Origin: Bombyx mori
Taxonomy: Eukaryota > Arthropoda > Insecta > Lepidoptera > Bombycidae
NCBI RefSeq assembly: GCF_030269925.1
Contig: NC_085112.1
Location: forward strand, 1,303,501-1,367,500
Length of the DNA: 64,000 nucleotides
Direction: 5' to 3'
The notes under the pieces are model-generated. The model saw only the letters and a list, made by a program, of their open reading frames with translations, did not search any database and was not told the DNA's origin. Shown here piece after piece: positions 34,101 to 40,200 of the stretch. Position 1 is the first letter of the stretch. Every line of letters starts with the position of its first letter. A program made the translations under genes and the position numbers.

Positions 34101-37100
34101 GAATTCACTGTAATATTTGATATAGGTCACGCAATGTCGACCTTGAGGTAGTTCGGCCTGAAACGTTTCTAATAGACTGAACTGAACTGATGATGATATT
34201 TACTGGTGGTAGGACCTCTTGTGAGTCCGCGCGAGTCGGTACCACCACCCTGCCTATTTTTGCCGTGAAGCAGCAATGCGTTTCGGTTTGAAGGGTGGGG
34301 CAGCCGTTGTAACTATACTTGAGACCTTAGAACTTATATCTCAAGGGGGATGGCACATTTATGCTGTAGATATCTACGGGCTCCGGTAACCACTTAATAC
34401 CAGGTGGGCTGTGAGCTCGTCCACGAATCTAAGCAATAAAAAAAGAGAAGCATTTCAATTCCATCACTCACTTTGCTGCTCGAGGTAGAAAACTCAATTC
34501 CATTTGAAATAGCTCCCCATTAATGCGACATTGAGGATTTGCACCAAAAACACGCTGCGTTAGGCGTAGAATCGTACGAAACTTCATCAGATCCAATAAC
34601 CCTTGCATTAGACGCCTTTAGCCCTAACACTAGAAGCAGGCTTAGGGACCCCGGTAACCGTACTCGTCGAACTCGACAAAGAGTTCGAAGTGCAACCTAA
34701 CTTAAGCATCAGCCCACTGAGTTTCTCGCCTGATCCTCTCAGCGAGTCGCGGTTCCGATCCGGTAGTAGATTAATTCGCGAAGTAACTACTCATGAGTTG
34801 TTAGGTCTCCTTTGGAGGCGCTCGGGCAGTTATTAGCGAATCCCACCCCTCCTGGCTGAGCCCTTGCTCGCCCGCCCATCTGTCCTTGTGAAACTGGAAA
34901 GGCCTCCAACCCATCAGTAATCAATCAATTAACAAAAATCCGTACGAAAGCTCCTAGTCCTTCGTCGTGGAAGTCATCTGATTCGATCCACGAATAGTCA
35001 CGTAATTCGACACAGAGCTTTGCAACCATAAAGCTTTGCCAGCCTTGTGTGCACACGAAAGCCTTCGGGGGGTACGTCTTTTGAATAGTTTAAAAGGTGG
35101 TAACTGAATTACATGGGTCTTCACTGTGATCAAAATGTAATATTTCAATATACTTAAGGCTTTATCTAATCTGACTGAAGGTATGCATTTTACGTGCACA
35201 GTTGACGCAGAGGTCGCTAAAGGTTGAATTTTAGATAACGTCTTCACGACTTTGGTTTGCGTCTTGGAATTTCCACATTGAGCCAGTTATATCCTGCAGT
35301 AAAACCTTGGCTGGGGAAAGTACTACACGTGTTCATAGTTATGTTCAATGTTGGCAGCATAGAGAGCGAGAGAGAGTGAGAGAAAAAAAGGGAGAGAAAG
35401 AGAGGGAGAAAGCAAGAAGGAGAAAAATATTGAAACAGGTGCGTTAGCATTGCCTTAATCTTCCAAAGTATGACCAAAAGTGTATAATTTCTGCCAGATA
35501 TTTGTAAGTTCTTATTTGTCGTTCCTGGGATAGATGCCAAATGTTCACGACCTCATGTAGGTCTCTACGGACGAAATGAAACTAATAGCAAACATTGGCA
35601 GAAGACTCGCTGGTATTGTGGATATTCTGCCGTCAAAGTTACCGTTATCTCTCTTTCTACTACGTTCGTGGAATGAGAGTCAAGTACAGGGTATCCAAGA
35701 ATATCCAAGAACGACACCCCTAAGCTCATTGGCAGTCTGTGGCCGTAAAAATCACCACAAGCATGTTTCACTGCCAAGTACTGTATACGCTTTCCTCAAG
35801 AGAAGTCTACAGCGGTTGGGGATATCGATATCCAGCAGAGGGATAGGACACCCTTAGAGTGCCAGTGTTCTTTCCACTAGATACTCCAGATGCCCAGCTC
35901 TGAATTGCGAATATTGATTGGATTCGTTGCAGTTTTGTGAGAATAACTCAGTATCTTCGAAACTGCACAGATACGATAGTCTGTATTTTAATCAATTAGA
36001 GTCAATTGCGACTTTTAAGTCTTATTGGACACTCCGAAATCGGTCTCTTCTTCCCCTGGAGGTGATAACATAATTATCCCGTAAAAAAATGAAAATGAAA
36101 ATACCAATTGCTTACCTAATGAGAATTCGTGCGATATCTAAAAACCTCGCCGAACAAAGGTGTACCGTGAGCTTTGTCTCCTGCTTCATGATCTCACAGT
36201 CCCACAGTCCACTGCTGGGCATATGTCTCTTCCAATTAACCAGTAAGTCCTGTCCCCGGCTTTTCTCAGGTGTTTCTTAGCGGACACCCTTCGCGAGTCA
36301 ATCCATTTGCTTTAGTCCGAGTTTTATCCTAATTTGAAATGTATACAGCGGATTTGGTATTATTCGAGACGTATTTTAAATTTCTTTACATGAGTAGACA
36401 GCGGCATAACTTTTTTTTAATGCTTCGATAGGTGGACGAGCTCACGGTCCACCTGGTGTTAAGTTACCTTCTACAACCTAAATGCCGCCACCCATCTTGA
36501 GACATGAGTTCTAAGGTCTCACTTTTAACAGTACAATGGCTGCCCCGCCCTTCAAACCGAAACGCATTACTGCTTCACGGACTCACAAGACGTCCTACCA
36601 GTTTTACCAGTAAAACGCACAGTATTTGTGCACAAGTGACTCACGCATGCTCATGAGTACATGTTTATTACGTTCGCATTCTCATTTTCCACGAGAAAAA
36701 CTCAAGAAACTTCTGTGACAGATAAGTGTCCATTTCTTTTTTGTTTCTCTGCATACTGTAACTATACTTGAGATCTTAGAACTTATATCTCAAGGTGGGT
36801 GGCGCATTTACGTTGTAGATGTCTATGGACTTCAGTAACCATTTAACACCAGGTGGGCTGTGATCTCGTTCACCCATCTAAGCAATAAAAAAATAATACT
36901 GAACGCGCTAACAGACGTATAAATTATACAAAAAAAGACCTCCAAAAACAATTAATGATATCGCATCGTGAATAAATACGAGTATATAATTTTTTTTAAT
37001 AAGCACCATTAATTAATGCGTTAAAACGTAAATTGAAAAAACAAGTCGATCAGGTCAGTCAGAAGTCGTTTGTTACAGTATTATTTTATATAATTAAACG

Positions 37101-37237
37101 CAAAACGCAGATGTGTTTTTCACCTACAATTACCCTATAAATAAATAAATAATGTTTGCGGGTTTGTTTTTTTATTTATTGGTACGTTCGCAGATGATAC
37201 AATAGATTTGGAATTTTTATTTTGGTTCGCACTTAGA

Positions 37238-37275
<38 letters not shown>

Positions 37276-40200
37276 TGCCCTTGTAGGCAGACGAGCATAC
37301 GGCCCACCTGATGGTGAGTGGTTACCGTCGCCCATGGACTTCAGCAATGCCAGGGGCAGAGCCAAGCCGCTGCCTACCGCTTAATACTCTCCACAAGCCT
37401 CGTTTGAAGAAGGACATGTCATAGCGCTCGGGAAACACCGTGGAGGGGAGCTCATTCCATAGCCGGATGGTACGTGGCAAAAAAGATCTCTGGAAACGCA
37501 CTGTGGATGACCGCAGTGGCTCCAGGTAGTATGGATGAACTCTACTCCGGTGGCGGGCGGTGCGATGGTAAAAACGAGATGCCGGTATCATCTCGAACAA
37601 TTCCTCAGAGCACTCCCCATGGAACATGCGGTACAGAATACAGAGGGAACCGAAGTCCCTCCGCAGACCCAGAGGCTCCAAACGATCCGTGAGAATGGGA
37701 TTATCGACAATCCGAACGGCCCTCTTCTGTATGGAGTCAAATGGAAGAAGCTGGTATTTGGGAGCCCCGGCCCAGAGATGGGAGCAGTACTCCACGCGAG
37801 GCCGGACTTGAGCTTTATAAAGCAAAAGTCTTTGTCCAGGCGTGAAGTACCGCTTTGCTCTGTTGAGGACTCCCAGCATTTTGGACGCCAACTTGGCTTT
37901 GCCTTCCAAATGACTCCGAAACTGGACATCGCTCGAAATGTCGACCCCAAGTATCCCGATACTCTCGGAAGGTTGCAGGGATACTCCTTGGAATTGCGGC
38001 GCCATGACAAAGGGGTCCTTCTTCGCAGTGAACGCGCAAACTTGTGTCTTTATCGGGTTGAATTGAACTAAGTTCAATTCACCCCATTCGGAGACTCGCC
38101 CCAGAGAGTTCTCCACTTCAGACACAAGTTTTGATCGTCTCTCTTGCACCGCGCTCCGAGAGAGACTCTGATGGCCGATATATCGCGCATCCCCCGTGCT
38201 GTCATCCGCATAGCAATGCATGCCATCAATAGACAGCATGTCATTGATATACAGGATGAAAAGCGTGGGGGAGAGCACCGAACCTTGTGGAACGCCAGCG
38301 TTAATGGTCATGGTATCAGAGCAGTCACCGTCTACAACGACCGTGATGCTCCGCCCATCCAAAAAGCTAGCGATCCACTTGCAGAGTCCCTCGGGGATTC
38401 CGTAAGATGGTAGCTTCGATAGAAGTGCCCTATGCCAGACCCTGTCGAAGGCCTTCGCGATATCAAGGCTCACAGCAAGAGCCTCGCCCTTGCTCTCCAA
38501 GGCTTCAGCCCACCTGTGAGTAAGGTATACAAGAAGATCGCCAGCTGAGCGACCGTGACGGAAACCGTACTGTCGGTCACTGATCAGCTGGCGATCCTCA
38601 AGATACTTCAGGAGTTGTGTATTTATTATTCGCTCCATCACCTTGGAAAGCAAGGAAGTTATCGCGATAGGCCTATAGCTCGACGGGTCCGACCGGTCAC
38701 CCTTCTTGGGGATAGGGTGGACGTGGGCGGTCTTCCATGAAGACGGAACCCTGTTAGCGCAATAAGAGAGGCGATACAAACGCGTTAGCGCAGGTGTCAG
38801 CTCAGGGGCGCACGTTTTCAAAACCACTGCGGGGATGCCGTCTGGCCCACTCGACTTATGGACGTCCAGGAGTCGGAGCTCCCGCCTAACTGCACACTGT
38901 GTGAAGCAGATATCCGGCAGGGAGCTATCACACCGGGGGATGTTCGGTGGTGTGGCACCCCCGTCGTCCACAGTCGAGTTCGAGGCGAAGAGTTTGACCA
39001 GAAGGTCAGCCTTCTCTTTCGCGCTGTGGGCCAGAGTGTCATCGGACTTGCGCAGTGGTGGGAGACTAGACCTGCAAAAGTTTCCTTCTGCAGCTTTGGC
39101 GAGCGACCAAAAAGCACGGCTCCCGGAGGGATAGCTCTTTAATCGCTCGCCAACTCTAGCAACGTGCTCCGACTTCGCCTTGGCAATTACCTTCTTGTAG
39201 GACCTGGAAGCGGCGTTATATTTCCGCCTTTCCCCTGAGATGTTAGGATCCCGACGTCTCCTGGCATTATCCCATGCCACGTATGCGGACCGCTTGAGGT
39301 GTGCAGCATCCCTACTGGCATTGTTATACCAGGGTCTGCTGCGACCCCCAACGGGCACTTCAGAGGAGGGAATAAACAATTCCATCCCCCGGAGCACCAC
39401 GTCTTTAAGACGGTCCGCACAGACGTCAGGATCAGCAGAGGAAAAGCAGAACCGCCCCCATGGGTAGGATGCGTAAAATTCACGCAATCCATCCCAATCT
39501 GCTGACATATACCGCCAAACTCTACGATACCCGGTCGTCGTTCGACGACCAGGACGAGAGAGTGGTACGGCAGCACGAATAAGGCAGTGATCAGACGATC
39601 CAAGCGGAGCGTCGACCACCACACTGTATCCGGCCGGATCCGTGGTCAACAGAAGGTCCAACAAAGAAGGTTCGTGCCCCTCGATATCTGGGACACGGGT
39701 GGGCTGTGTCACCAGTTGAGAGAAGCCGTAGGCCAAGGCGAAATCGTAGGCAGTCCGACCCGGGAGGTCAGTGGTTCTGGACCCCAACCACTCTTGATGG
39801 TGAGCGTTAAAGTCTCCAAGAACCACCACCTCCGCAGATGGGTACTGCTCAAGCACGCGGTTAGTCCCCTCTTGCACATGCTCAAACAGAGTTGAACCTG
39901 CATCACTGCTGTGGGACCTGTACAGGCACGCGTAGATTCGGATACAGCCCCCGTGATCCACGCGCAGCCACAAGAGGGACAGGTCCCGTTGTTCGAGGCC
40001 CCGAAGACGGCGACAACAGACATCCGCCCGGACGAATACGCACACCCCGGCTTTACGTAGGAAGTTGTGCTCCAATACGTAGCCGGGGTATTCAAGGTAT
40101 GAGGTATCGTCCGGAGCAGATATCTGCGTCTCCGTTAAAAAAAGCAGGGCAGGCTGCGCCGTCTCGAGGTGGTGGTGTACGGCGTCAAGGTTGCTATGTA

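Noticed and set aside
35565..35857. Overlapping ORFs on both strands
   Set aside because: No recognisable domain and no splice context; possibly old retroelement sequence.
37535..38071. 178-codon + strand ORF inside the LINE
   Set aside because: Antisense shadow of the polymerase ORF, as are the other + strand ORFs between 37474 and 40209.
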